In this document: positions 34,755 through 47,066 of the stretch, one piece after another
Numbering within the stretch: the stretch's first letter is position 1
How the letters are laid out: every line of letters starts with the position of its first letter
DNA from: Falciphora oryzae
Taxonomy: Eukaryota; Ascomycota; Sordariomycetes; Magnaporthales; Magnaporthaceae
NCBI GenBank assembly: GCA_000733355.1
Contig: JNVV01000007.1
Span: 122,624 to 186,623, forward strand
DNA: 64,000 nucleotides
Direction of reading: 5' to 3'
Made by a program: the position numbers and the translations under genes
Notes under the pieces: generated by a model
Seen by the model: only the letters and a program-made list of their open reading frames with translations
Database searches by the model: none
Told to the model about the DNA's origin: nothing

Positions 34755-36612
34755 TCAATAGTCTCGATAGAAAAACCTCCGGTGGGTCCGAGGTGCTCCA
34801 GAGGAGAAACTCAACGGTGCTACATGCGCGCTGTGCATCGAGTTGGGGGAAGAGGCCGCGTCAATCCTGTTCTCGCGAGAGGTCGAGAGGGGAGATGGCG
34901 TCATGCCGTTATCGCTGCCCATCTCGGACAACCTTGAGACGCCTTCGCCATCCATCTCGATACGGCCGGTATCCCCGAGCTCAACGGCGCTGTGTGTAGC
35001 GGTAGCCGATGGTGGCGAGGTCTTGCCGTCCTTCTTGACCCCGGCCACGACGCCGCCGGCAGGGCTGCTTCCATGGGCGCTCGAGGTCACGGCCGTAGTG
35101 CCTGTGAAGCCGGAGCTGGTCCGATGGTGACCAGCTACGAAGCCAGGAGTGAAGCGCGACGAGATAGGAGCTAGGCTAGGGATCCGGGGTTGGCGCATCG
35201 TCGTGGCGGCAGCGGTGGCACCGCTGTAACCGCCGTATGTAACTCCGTCGGGGGTGAGGCCGTAGTATGCGTCTTCATATTCTGCTTGTCTGCGTCGCCG
35301 CCGGGCCCGGCACGCCATTACCATGTAGATGGCCAGAGCAACTAGAGCGGCGAACACCGCCGAGCCTACAGCGATACCAGCAATAGCCGGGGTCGAGAGT
35401 GGGGTCGAGCCGTGCTGTGATATCACGGGAGCAACAGGCGCGGCGGATCCGCTGGTCTGGCCTGGTTGGTTGTCGGACGTCGTCGTGGGAGGGAGCGGGG
35501 GCAGTGTTGGATCCGGAGCTTGCTGGGTTGACATAGACGTAACTGGGCGCAAGGAAATGAGCGTCGTCGTAGATGTTATGCTGACGGTCGTTTGAGCATC
35601 CAGAACTCTGTAGGCTTCGTCAACACAAGTCCGACACCCGTGGCGGAAGGTAGTGTTTCGGAGGGCCAACTGGATATACAAGCATATACGCACCTGGTAC
35701 GCGTCCGAACTACGGTGGAAAGCACAGTGGTAGTTGAGGCAGTGGTGGTAGCAACAGCGACAATGCTGACGACCGTCTGAACCTCCACATCTGTGATTGT
35801 CGTCGTAGGTGTGTTGGCTCCGGCCGGTGCCCTGCTCGGCTCTTGACGACGGGCCAAGGCTGGGCTCGGGCCGGCCAGCCTTGGAAGGTGCAGTTTCCTG
35901 CGCGCGAAGGCCCATAGCCCCCCGGAGCTGGCGGGTTCGGGGTCCATTAGGGAAGGGACTGATCGCCTGGCCACGATTGTTGCTGTGACCACTGTGACCT
36001 CAGTCTGAGTCGCCGCCAGGCTCGAGATAGTCACGTCAACTACCGAGTTCACTATCGAGGTTTCGACCACAGCTAGGAATATAGTGTCGACTCTTGTGGC
36101 CAGGCGCGTAGTTGTGCTTTGACGCTTGACAGTCGCAGTCGCCCTGTCGTTATTCTCACCAGTCAGCACCAGTTCGCCAGCACTCATCGCTAGTCCGAAC
36201 TTCCCCCGGGTCTCGAGACACACATATTGGCAAAGCAGAACCCGTTATTACAGGCCTGCCCGGCAGCACAGCACGAGCTTCCACAGCAAATGCTTCCCGC
36301 GGCGCAGCAGAAACGACCAGAGGCTTGGCAGCAGACACCACACCCCAGGCAGTAGTTGACACTGTTGCCAAAGCAGTAGTTGGTTCCGTTCGGGAGGCAG
36401 TCTCGCCGCGACAGCACGTTAGCGGCCTCTGGCGTGAACTTGGACAGGGCGGCGACGCCCGGGATGGGCTGCTGCAGCACGCCCAACCCCGGCCAGAACT
36501 CGGCATCGGATTCGGCCGTGGAGTTGTCAGCCGGCGGGTGGCCAAGGACACAAAGAGACCAGAGCAGGCCAAGCAGGGCCGCTGCCCGATGGCCTTGGGT
36601 ATGTACCATCAT
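34755..36612 (-). CDS. Cysteine-rich, mucin-like single-pass membrane protein, function unknown
   Basis: Three exons: 36612-36224, 36143-35694, 35607-34755; 1692 nt, 563 residues. A signal peptide (MMVHTQGHRAAALLGLLWSL) is followed by a cysteine-dense module of about 50 residues (CLPNGTNYCFG, CLGCGVCC, FCCAAGSICCGSSCCAAGQAC). Exon 2 encodes a T/V-rich, probably O-mannosylated stalk; exon 3 continues it and then has a TM helix near 352-376 (IAGIAVGSAVFAALVALAIY), an Arg stop-transfer cluster, and a disordered Ser/Gly/Thr-rich cytoplasmic tail of about 180 residues. The layout recalls wall-stress sensors (stalk, one TM, tail), but the Cys module is not a WSC domain. Both introns (80 and 86 nt) keep phase 2. 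An open frame continues upstream of 36612, but the Met-Met at 36612/36609 gives the clean signal peptide. Confidence 0.75.
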
Positions 36613-38548
36613 AGGGACATTGCCGATGGGGGGACAAGACGGAGGGCACTCGCACGAGGCAATGGCAGGGGGGCACAGGGTAAATTTAGGTAGCAAGCGG
36701 GCAGGCCGGTCAAAGAGCAGATAGCAAAGAGGAGGCAGTCCACACGCTGGTAGCCAAATCGACGGACAAGTCGGGTCAGCGGGCAAGGAAGGCCGGGACG
36801 CGGACAGGGTTGTGGGAGGCTTATAATCAACCTCAAACTATCCGAAAGCTGGGACTGAGAGCAGGGCCCGCACAGAAGAGGAAGGGTGCAGCAGACAAGG
36901 GATGGGGGTTACCAGCAGGCCGGGTAGCCGACAATACATGGATCTACCGGCAGCAGAGTGGTGGCAGGGCTGAGCCTGGCAGCTGGTCGAATCAAAGCGC
37001 CCAACAGCCGGGGGCGGGCATGGAAGGGTCTGGACGGAGGCGATAAGTCACCAAAAACTGCCCCGCGAAAGCGATTCCGAGGGCGGGCGCGCGAGGGATG
37101 CGCGAGGGAGGAGCCGCCCAAGGTCATCAGGCCCAGGCGCTAACATCGAGCGCGAGCCTGAAACAAAAGTGCCCTTTGCACTTGTGTATCCCAGGCCCCT
37201 GCCCTCCATCTCGCGTTGCCCAGACCAGGCAGAGGAAGCGGATGAGGGAGGGTGATGTCGAATGGGAGCGAGGGATTGCGTACGCACGCAAAGCAAGGGC
37301 CAGAAATTCAAGCGAAGCTAAGGCTGCGAGGGCCCCCAGCTGCGGGTCTTCGGCGGCCAGGTGCCATGGCAGCTTTGGTCTCCTTTGCTGTGTCCCCAGC
37401 CGCTCTGGAGGGACAGACGCCAGGCGGCAGCGGGCGCACCTGATTTGGCAAAGATGGTTCGGAGGCGGCCCTGGACTGGCCGGAGCGACGCAGGCTCTGC
37501 ATGAGCTGATGATGGCTGCATCCACTTGGGGCTGGGCTCAGCATCATCAGCCCGGGGGACCGTAGTCTGGTCCAGTGCGCCAGCGCCGGGTGGCACAATG
37601 CTGCGGCTCCTGACGCACACCGCTGATGCACGGCGTCAACACCCTCCACTGCCGGTGACGGAGGTGTCGAGGCCGTGAAAGCTTGTAGCTCAGGCTGGGT
37701 GGGGAGTTGGGGATTAACTTGTGTGTTGGCCTGAATTGCTTACGCTCTGCTCAAAAGCTTCCCGTCTTGCATCATCCAAAACGCTCTTGTCAGCACTTGC
37801 TGAGCAGCAGAGCCACCGCCTGGGACAGACCCGAACCAGCCGAGATGCGCACTCGGACGTTCAACGGTGAAGGCGCACAGACGAGACGATCGCATGTGCT
37901 GTCAGGGCGAGCAAGCCTGGCCTGGCCGATGTTGGCATGGATTGCCAGACCTCTCCCAGCACTGGCAGGAGGGAGCTAAGCTTGATCCCCATTAGTGGCA
38001 GATGGCTGTTGTCTGGTTTCTTGTCGGTCGCCCAGGAATCCTCTTCCTCGACGACATGCGGAGTGCCTCGGCGGACCCGGTGTGCGTCTCGTGTGAGCGA
38101 GAGAGTGATGTTCCTCGGGCGGTCATCACCGATTTCAATACCTCAATGGGGCTGATTTTGCGTGATGACCGTGCTGTTTCCAAAGTTCAATGTCCAGAGG
38201 CAGACAGCAGGCAATTGAGAGCTTAGTCAGCACACGTCAACGATCAATTCCCTAACTTGGAAGCTGCGGGCACCCGCGAAAGAACCCCTCCTCTGCCAGT
38301 AGCTGGTACCAGTGCTCCTTAGTACGGTAGGTCCGCGGCACAAGCAGCAGCAGCACGTCAACACGCGACAGGACCGGAGGCAAAGCTGCCCGTCGAGCGC
38401 CAGCCACGATCGTCGAGGCGGGCTCCCGTCACCACGTGTATGCACGCATATTGGAGATATTAGACCTGCCCGCCTGTCTTCATATGCAGCGGAAGCGCAG
38501 ATGCACTAGACAAGCTTGCCTGAGCTCTCCCCGCTTTCCCAAGCTGCC
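36613..38548. other. Divergent promoter region, surface protein and SLD5
   Basis: About 1.9 kb between divergent genes. Open frames of up to 155 codons overlap on both strands and none matches a family. No repeats of note. Confidence 0.5.
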
Positions 38549-39395
38549 ATGGATATCGACGACATCCTTCGCGAGGTCGACCCGACTTTCGACGCGGTCC
38601 CCCAGGAGAGACGCGATCTCCAGCTCCTCACGCGCGCCTGGGTCGCCGAGAGGTCTGCTCCAGAACTCCTCGAGTGCGTCTGTTTCCTGCGCCTGTCCCG
38701 CATCTCCCCCGCGCGCGTGTGTGCTTGTTGGCTGAGCAGAGCATCACGGAATCGTCATGCATGGATTCGCACAGGTGGCCCGCCGATGGCCTGTTTGAGC
38801 GCATCAACGAGCGCATTAAAGAGCAGATAGAGACCGTCGAGGAGATGACGGGCAACATGGACCCCAAAACAAACTTTGCCCTCATCGTTGTCCAGACCGA
38901 ATTGGAGAGGTACAAGTTTCTCGTTCGAAGCTATCTTCGCGCAAGAATGGCCAAGGTAGCCTCCGCTTGACCGACATCCTCCAGCACAATCTTTCAGAGC
39001 CCGTGTCGCTGACAAGATGTTCTATCTGTTCCCAGATCGATAAGCACACACTCCACTACCTGTCGACGCCTGCCCTGCGAGCCCGCCTTTCCGAGTCCGA
39101 ATTGGCCTATGCGACTCGTCACCAGGCCCTGCTGCACAATCACTACCTCTCCTCCTTCCTGGCTTCCTTCCCGCCTGCGCTCCAGAATCTAAACGACACG
39201 GCCGGCAACATCAGTATGATCGACACTCCAGACCTCGACTCGGCCGTCTTCATACGCCTGCTGCGGGACTGCTTCGTCGAGGGCAAGGGCACCGACTCTG
39301 ACGGCGCTATGGAAGGAAAAGACGGCGACATCCTGATACTGAGATGGTCCGATGCTAAGTCCTTGGTCGAGGCCGGCGATGCTGAGCTGGTATGA
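38549..39395 (+). CDS. SLD5: GINS complex subunit Sld5
   Basis: Three exons: 38549-38673, 38775-38955, 39036-39395; 666 nt, 221 residues, close to the usual Sld5 length. It begins [12 protein letters not shown], has the helical A domain with [13 protein letters not shown] across the first splice joint and [17 protein letters not shown] across the second, and ends in the small B domain ([20 protein letters not shown]) as Sld5 proteins do. GINS (Sld5, Psf1-3) joins Cdc45 and MCM to form the CMG replicative helicase. Introns are 101 and 80 nt. No other GINS gene is in the window. Assignment is firm. Confidence 0.93.
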
Positions 39396-41436
39396 TGCGC
39401 TCCTCCAGTGTTTTATCTTGGCCGGGACTCCAGAATGTCGGCGGACTGTCGAATGCGGTGCTCTTCGCCGTCATCCCAGATGTCCTCCGTCCAAGACTCG
39501 CACGCTGAGCCGAGCGTCAGGCGTGCCCTTCTAGCTTCGGCGCCTCTCAAATCCATGTCCTGCGCCCCTCCGCGGCCGCTGTCGGCCTTAGTGGCGCTAT
39601 AGCTGTCATCGAGGCAGTGACCCCGACCTGCTGCTGATACTGGGCAGCACTAGCCGCCATCAAGCCGACTGGTCTGCCTGCTGCGTGGCCGCCGCCAAAC
39701 AGGATCACGCTAAAAGGGCGGCTCTAAACCAGCCATGTTGGACCGGATTTGAAACTGGACCGAGAAATCTCTGTTGCCCATTCAGCCCCATGTGGCTTGA
39801 AACCGCAAGCTGGCCGGGCGGTCGCTCCTCAACACGGTGAACCGAGTTTTTTTTTTCTGTGCTCAAGCCTGAAGGCGGCCCCCTGGATCAGCCTAGCGGC
39901 CACCGCCAAGCAAAGATACCGGGCTGGATGACCGAAGCGCCGTGATAGGTTGGACAAGGGTGGGAACCTGTAGGAAGCCAGTCTGTTTGGTGTGGCATCA
40001 CGAGACATGCAGCACACACGACAGACGTTGTTGGCACGCCCTTCAGCCGCCACGATCGGACTTCGCCAGGCAAAAATACGAAGCCAAACTCCACAAAGCA
40101 CGGCTCCACGAAGTGTTGCACGCAAGGAACGAAGGAAGAATACGACAAACAGTCAAAGAAACAAACAGGCAATGCAGGATTGGGGATGCAGATCGTGTCG
40201 AGTCTTGCTTGCAAGATGCATGGTTGCACGTGTGGTCGGGTCAGGCAACTTCCTTCCTCGCCACTTGTGAATTTTCACGGCACCAGGCAAATGCGCAGGG
40301 GGGCAAAAGGGAATACGCGATTTCGGGATGCCACCTGGTCATGCATGTTCCGAGCGGCATCCACACACAGCAGGGAGCTGTCATCCAGTCACATCATGGC
40401 CTTCAAACTGCGGCCGCCGGCCTGGCGCTGGCCACCAATGCTGGCAGCAGCAGTGCCGTCCGTCGTTTTATGATTCTGACGTCGCCCGCCAGCATAGCCA
40501 GCCCTGGTCTGTGAATCGGGGACCCGAGTCCCGCCCAGTCATGCCAGTCGTTCCAAGAAAAAAAAAAAAAAAAAAAGGAGGGGTGCATCGGGTGGTGGAC
40601 AGGCTGGCGCATTGAGACGCGCAAACACGAGATTGTTGTGGAGTCTTTCTCCCCCGCGCGAGCCCTATTGGCCGATCATACCCCCTGAGTAATGGATGTC
40701 TTTGGCAAAGCCGTCGCAATTTTAAAGAAGCCGGGGTGTTTTTTTTTTTTTTTTTTTTTTTTCTTTGGGGAGAGAGCGAAATCAGGCGTTTTGCAGAGGC
40801 ACACGCTTTGGCGTTTGCCCACGAAGCGGTCTCCGGGACGAATTGGTTTTTGATCCAAGATGAGTGTCGATGTATACAAAAAGAAGAGGAGGGAAGAAGA
40901 AAGAAAAAAAAAAAAAAAATGAAAGTCTCGAGCCGTTGGGCCATCTACTGCTCAAGAGACGAGTGTGAAGGGGGAAGGGAGGGAAAAAAAAAAAAAAAAG
41001 CAAGAAGACATAAACAAAAACAAAGATGGAGAAAGGGATGCGGGCGACCTTGCCAGGGCATTCTCTCGGCCCCCTCCCCATCTCTTTCGGATCCACTCAA
41101 GTCCCGGCCCCATCATCACGCTAGGTTGCTTCCCTGAATCCTTGGTGCGGCCCATGTCGGCGCCAGGCAGGGGGCGACCGCTTTGTCCTCGGGCGTTTAA
41201 TATTTCAGTCGAGGCGAGCCGCCTCCCCATCTCTTGTGGTTGTCCCTCCTCCCCCATCTCCCTTCCACAAGAGAACAAAAGGCCTTCGAGATTGCGGTGT
41301 TCACTCGTTCATACACGCGCCAACAACTTCCTTCGAGCCACAATCCATTCGTTACACTATCTTCTCAGTCTTAGTTGACCTGGGAACACACCTGCCATTA
41401 CGTGTATTAACACACCACCCTAATATCCTAATCAAG
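39396..41436. other. Intergenic with several A/T homopolymers
   Basis: About 2 kb without a supported gene. A19 (40558-40576), T24 (40739-40762), A16 (40904-40919) and A15 (40984-40998) lie within 440 bases. A C/T-rich stretch at about 41223-41272 precedes the GPI-protein gene, typical of a fungal core promoter or leader. Confidence 0.55.
40558..40998. repeat. Cluster of four long A/T homopolymer tracts
   Basis: Tracts A19, T24, A16 and A15 in order. The T24 and the following A tracts are complementary and could fold back on each other. Exact lengths are uncertain, because sequencing of such runs is error-prone. Confidence 0.8.
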
Positions 41437-42111
41437 ATGCGTTTCTCCACCATCATCGTTGGCGCCTTCGCCGCCGTCGCCGCTGCCCAGTCCTCCTCGG
41501 GCGCCGCCAGCACCACCGTCGCCCCTCCGGCCTCGTCCGTGAGCCTCGACCCCGCCCAGGCCACTTATATCGCCTGCCTGAAGGGCTGCCGTGACGACGA
41601 CGTCAACTGCAGGGCCAAGTGCGGCAACGTAAGTTGAACCCGAACCCTCTGAAGTCTCGGCTAGGGGGATATCAAACGGCAGTCAAACAACAATACTAAC
41701 TCGAATGCGAAACACCAGGTCCCCTTCCCCAGCGACGGCCAGGCCAACGCCACCAACGTCTGTGCGGCTGCTTGCCCCAAGGGCAAGGGCACCGAGCCCG
41801 AGGTCCTTGAGTGGAACAAGTGTGTCGCCAACTGCGTCGAGAAGAACTTCTGGGCCTCGTCTGGCGGCACCCCCTCGCCCACCGGCGCTGCTGGCGGTTC
41901 GGGCTCCGGCTCCGGCTCCGGCTCTTCTGGTTCCGGCTCTGGATCGGGCTCCAGCACCACTGGTGGCTCGGGTGGCAACGCCGCCAAGACTTCCGGCACC
42001 AGCGGCTCTGGCTCTGCTCAGACCAACGCCCCCAACCCTGCCAACGCTCTCCGCGTCGGCACATCGGCTGTTGGTCTGATCGGCTTCATGGCTGCCTTCC
42101 TCGTCCTGTAA
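41437..42111 (+). CDS. Small GPI-anchored cell-surface protein
   Basis: Two exons, 41437-41628 and 41719-42111, around a 90-nt intron (GTAAGT...CAG); 194 residues. A signal peptide (MRFSTIIVGAFAAVAAAQS) is followed by a six- to eight-cysteine module (YIACLKGCRDDDVNCRAKCG; VCAAACPKG; WNKCVANCVEKNF), a Gly/Ser repeat linker, and a hydrophobic C-terminus (TSAVGLIGFMAAFLVL) preceded by small residues, as needed for GPI attachment. It should end up in the plasma membrane or wall. Similar GPI-anchored Ser/Gly-rich proteins occur across ascomycetes without known biochemical role. It converges on the MtnB gene with 282 bp between stop codons. Confidence 0.85.
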
Positions 42112-42393
42112 ATGACCACGGACGGAGACCCCGCGGTCGAGCAACGGACGCTGTACCATTGGGAGGAGACATTCTCGAGGTGGACCAGAAAAAGAAGCGA
42201 GACTCGCGAGCACAGACGAAACCAAGCTCACCTTTTTGTATGTTGACGACGGTTGGGTCTTAATAATGAAACTGATGGGTTGGTTGGCACGAGCCGCTCT
42301 AGCGAGCTATATCTTGAATGACTATTTGATGGATAGATCAAATCCCCAGGCACGCGATGCAAACCGGTGCTGCCTGCCTAGGGTACCTACGTT

Positions 42394-43400
42394 TTAGGAC
42401 CTGCTGGTCTTGACGGGTGTGATGTCGGTGATCCAGGGTAGGCCAAGCTTCTTCATCTCTACAGCCAGCTGGAACAAATAGTCTAGGCTGTGAATGATGT
42501 AGCTTGTCAGTGGGAAAGTGACTAACTTCATGCTGTCTGTCTTAGATGCATATCAAGGTCGATGGCTGGCGTGCATACCTTTCGCACTGGGTCTTGGCCT
42601 TGTGCACCGTCTCGCCCCAGACATAGACGCCGTGGCGGCGCACCAGGACGGCGTACGTGTCCGGGTAGCGGTCCATGGCCTCCTCGAGGAATTCGGTCAG
42701 GTCCTCCTCGTGGGCCGTGTTCTCGATGACGGGGATGCGCAGGGTGTCGTGGTAGCCGAGGTTGCCGGTCTTGTCGAAGCCGCGGCCGAAGCCCTTGATC
42801 TGCTCAATATTGTTGATGGTGAACTCGCGGTGGGAGGCGCCGTCGGCCCCGCCAGTGGCCTCGAGGATCAGGGTGACGAGCACGGCCCACTGACTGTGCG
42901 TGTGGATGCAGCAGCCAGCGCGCCGCTTGGTGAAGGCGGCGAGGAACAGCGGCGTGCACTGCGACGGCTTCAGCGCGGGCGGGCTCCGGAGGTAGACGCG
43001 GTCCCGGAGGCTCGCCGACTGCGCGGCCAGCGAGAGAACGTAGATGTCCGAAGCCTTCATCAGCTCCTTCTGCACGCCCGATGGCGCGATATAGACGAGG
43101 TCACTGGCAGCAGGGAGATGGAGGTCATTATGCTGTTTTCTTCTGCAGATGGCCGTTGAGGCACCATGGGGACATGGACATCTATGGATGTGATCCGAGT
43201 TAGGGGATGGGGCAAAGAAGCAGGCTATTATTTTACTCTTCACGGATCGAGCAACCGCCTCCGGTGCCAGTAACCCATCCCAGGGTCCAGAACTTGGCGC
43301 ACAGCGAGGGGATCAGGTTTGCGGGATGGGACGCGTTGTCTGAGAGCACGAGATGATCATTGCTGCCGTCAGCCTCGGCATTGGCGCTCTCGCCAGGCAT
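42394..43400 (-). CDS. MDE1: Methylthioribulose-1-phosphate dehydratase (MtnB/Mde1)
   Basis: Three exons: 43400-43237, 43103-42579, 42487-42394; 783 nt, 260 residues, the usual size. Class II aldolase fold. The N-terminus has [30 protein letters not shown]; after the first intron come [13 protein letters not shown], then [11 protein letters not shown] with the HxH zinc ligands, [12 protein letters not shown], and [10 protein letters not shown] with the third histidine. The end is [19 protein letters not shown]. It dehydrates 5-methylthioribulose-1-phosphate in the methionine salvage pathway, in the cytosol. The first donor is GTAAAA within GAAGAGTAAAA, unusual but the only one that keeps the frame and the conserved text. 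No other methionine-salvage gene is nearby. Confidence 0.92.
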
Positions 43401-45083
43401 GGCTATGGCTATCTTTGGCGGCGTATAGTCGACGAGGCCGAGGAGGATCCTGGTAACGTGGCTTCAACAGCGCGCAGCCGGGCAAGGCGGCAGAAACGAA
43501 CCGAGCCGAGAATCTACCCTGGCGATATGTGTCGCTACGAAATAGGGGATTTGATTGTCGTTATATGAGGCTAAATTCGAGCGCAGAGAAGGAAGCCAGT
43601 TCCGTTACCCATTCGAAAAATAGAGGGGCTCCGAGCTGGGCTGCGACGACTTTTGCATGTGGAGGCTGGCCCCTCACATACGTAATTCCCCTCTGGTGCG
43701 ACTAAGGCTCAATCACTCTTGCCACACTCAATTGCAGAGATGCAATACAAACATGAGCGTAATTAACCTGGGGCGGAATAGCACGCCATTTTGATTTCAA
43801 CGGCAACATAGGTTGTGTGAGTATGCAAAATTGCCGACGAGCCGCTGCAAGTAGATAAGGCACCCAGCTCCCTCGGTAAGACCTCGCATAGACTGCGGCA
43901 AACCAACGTGCGTGCATCGGGGCAGGCCAACGCAACGGGTTCAAGCGATCCATGCTTTAGCGCTCGGCGGCCCCTCCAGCATGGCGAGCCTGGGCAGCGA
44001 CGCAAGTGCACATCAGTGCCGCCTTGCGTCGACCGAGGCCGTGCCTGATCGGGAAGCTTGACGACCAGCCACCCGACCTCGCCTCCTCGGGCTCCTCCGA
44101 CTCCAGCGTGCAGGAGCATGAGGTTCCACGTGGGTCCTTCCCCTCTTGGTGCACGGAATAACCTCACAGGTCTCGCTGAGGCCTCTCCTCGCGGCAGTAA
44201 TCAATGCAAGGGGCCTGCGCTCTGGTCTGGTGTTATCGTCCGCCACTGTTCTGACGCAGACATGGAGCCGGCAGCGCGCTGAAACCCGCGGCTTCAATGC
44301 CTTTGCGGGCTGCTATGGCTGGGCTAGCGCATTGAACCCTGACTAGAGAGTGAGCTATATCGACGGTTGGTCTCAATTGGTCTCGGGGCGTCCTGGCTCG
44401 GGCTCAATAGTCGTGTCTGGCGATGGAGGCATGCACACACTGTATGCACTGGCAGATATCGATGTCTGGTGAGGTTTTGCCAGTCGCAACACCCGAAATG
44501 AACAGAAGGATGGCTCAGTACACTAGGTACACAGCGTAGGAGGTCCCGAGCCCCAAGATGGGGCGATGGCAAAAGCCAAAAGTGAGAGTGATCGCGATCC
44601 ACGTTTCCCCGTCACTCTCCCGACGAGACATGATCCATGGAGAGGAAGCTCCATCCATGCTACGGAGTGCCACCCAGCCCCGCCCGCCGCGCCTCCAGGC
44701 CGGTGCATTTTGGTTTGCTGGCCCCACTCTGCTCCCTAGCTTACCTAGCTCCTCGGAACCAGAGCCCCAGTCACCCCAGCCTGTGTGGTGAATTGACCAC
44801 CTAAATTTTGCCGGTTGCTTGTTCGGAAGCACAGAAAAAAGGACACGTTGAAGCAGCCAGCCTGCTTGCCCCAGGGTGCCGCAGCTTAAAAGTATCCCAA
44901 CACCGCCCTGAACCTCTCCGAGCTTCGCGTCCTCTTTTCTTTGCCCTGTGTGTGTGTGTGTGCCTGGAGCCCCTCGAACCTTTCTTGCCACTATCCCCCG
45001 ACCGGCCTCTTGCTGCCGTCGTTCGTTGTTGTCGTTGATACCCCTTCCCTCTCCCACCCGCCTGTCAGTCGCCATCCACCACC
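43401..45083. other. Intergenic with calnexin promoter
   Basis: About 1.7 kb without a supported gene. A GT dinucleotide run lies at about 44947-44961 and a C/T-rich leader at about 44990-45075, immediately before the calnexin ATG. An ACACGT core resembling fungal unfolded-protein-response elements is present near 44842, but this alone is weak evidence. Confidence 0.45.
44947..44961. repeat. GT dinucleotide microsatellite
   Basis: About seven GT units in the calnexin promoter, roughly 125 bases upstream of the start codon. Confidence 0.8.
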
Positions 45084-47066
45084 ATGAAGTACAGATTTAT
45101 GACGGCCGCGCTGTCCGCGGCCACCCTGTTCCTGGGTGGTGCGAACGCCCACGCCGAGGATGCCCAGAAGGTCGTCAAGGACGATGCATCCGCCCCCTCT
45201 TCATCCTCCAGCGCCCTGCCTGAGATCCCGACTTTCAAGGTGAGTCCAGCTTGCCCATGTTGTGACTTGGAAGCCCTCAGACCTCAAAGCATGAGCGAGC
45301 ATTCGCTGTGTGTCTTGTGCTCGCCTGCGCTTCTCTCAACGATGACTTCTTTGAGTTCGGCGTATTTGAATCGCTACCGATGGACGCTGACGTAGCTGCT
45401 TTCCATTCTTGTAGCCGACCAAGCTCAAGGCTCCGTTCCTGGAGCAGTTCACTGACGACTGGGAGTCGCGGTGGAAGCCTTCCCACGCCAAGAAGAACAT
45501 GAAGGGCTCGGGCAAGGACGAGGAGGAATGGGCATACATCGGCGAGTGGGCTGTCGAGGAGCCCAGCGTCTACAAGGGAATCAACGGTGACAAGGGTCTC
45601 GTCCTGAAGAATCCGGCTGCGCACCACGCCATCTCGGCCAAGTTCCCCAAGAAGATCGACAACAAGGGCAAGACCCTGGTTGTGCAGTACGAGGTCAAGC
45701 TACAGAGTAAGTTCCTCGTCCCGCAGCCATGCATTGGTTTCAGCGCTTGCTGGTGGCAGCTTCTAACGACTCCTTCCTTATATCAGAGGGTCTGGAGTGT
45801 GGCGGTGCCTACCTTAAGCTTCTCAGGGACAACAAGGCTCTGCACCAGGAGGAGTTCAGCAACACCACTCCCTACGTCATCATGTTCGGTCCCGACAAGT
45901 GTGGCCACACCAACAAGGTCCACTTCATTTTCAACCACAAGAACCCCAAGACGGGCGAGTACGAGGAGAAGCACATGAACACTCCCCCAACGGCGCGCAT
46001 TGTCAAGACGACCGAGCTTTACACGCTCATCGTCCACCCCAACAACACCTTTGTCATCCAGCAGAACGGCAAGCGGGTCAAGGAGGGCAACCTTCTGGAG
46101 GACTTCAGCCCCGCCGTCAACCCCGAGGCGGAGATTGACGACCCCAAGGACAAGAAGCCAGACGACTGGGTTGATGAGGCCCGCATCCCCGATCCGGATG
46201 CTAAGAAGCCTGAGGACTGGGATGAGGATGCCCCGTATGAGATTGTTGATGAGGAGGCGACACAGCCTGAGGACTGGCTTGTGGACGAGCCTCTGAGCGT
46301 GCCGGACCCGGAGGCTAAGAAGCCCGAGGACTGGGACGACGAGGAGGACGGTGACTGGATCGCCCCCACTGTGCCCAACCCCAAGTGCGCCGACGCTTCC
46401 GGCTGTGGCCCGTGGACCAAGCCCATGATCAAGAACCCTGCTTACAAGGGCAAGTGGACGGCTCCCTACATTGACAACCCTGCCTACAAGGGCGTGTGGG
46501 CTCCCCGCAAGATCAAGAACCCCGACTACTTTGAGGACAAGACCCCGGCCAACTTCGAGCCCATGGGAGCCATCGGCTACGAGATCTGGACCATGCAGAG
46601 CGACATCCTGTTTGACAACATCTACATTGGCCACTCGGTTGAGGATGCCCGCAAGCTCGCCGACGAGACCTTCTTCGTCAAGCACCCCAACGAGGAGCTC
46701 CTCGAGCTTGCTGAGAAGCCCAAGGACGACAACAAGCCCAAGACTGGCGAGAGCAAGAAGCTCACTGAGGATCCTGTTGCGTTTGCCAAGGAGAAGCTGG
46801 ACATGTTCCTGACCCTCTCCCAGGACAGCATCCCCAACGCCATCCGCTTCGTTCCTGAGGTTCCCATCGCCGCCGGTGCCATCCTCGTCGCTCTTCTTGC
46901 CAGTGTCGCTACTCTCCTGAACCTGGGCGGCTCTCCTGCCCCGGCTGCCAAGAAGGTTGCCAGCGATGCGAAGGCTAAGGCCAAGGATGTCAAGGCGAAG
47001 GCTGAAACTACTGGTGCTGATGTCAAGGAGAACGTCACCAAGCGCGCTGGTAAGGGGCAGCAGTAG
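45084..47066 (+). CDS. Calnexin, ER lectin chaperone
   Basis: Three exons: 45084-45239, 45415-45706, 45787-47066; 1728 nt, 575 residues. A signal peptide ([22 protein letters not shown]) leads into the lectin domain ([54 protein letters not shown]). The proline-rich P domain has the two repeat types: [23 protein letters not shown] and its copies, then [23 protein letters not shown] and KIKNPDYF. A single TM helix lies near 508-530. The cytosolic tail of about 45 residues is almost entirely A, K, D, E, V and T and should form an amphipathic helix. It binds monoglucosylated glycoproteins during folding. The first intron is 175 nt, the longest in the window. Identification is certain. Confidence 0.97.
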
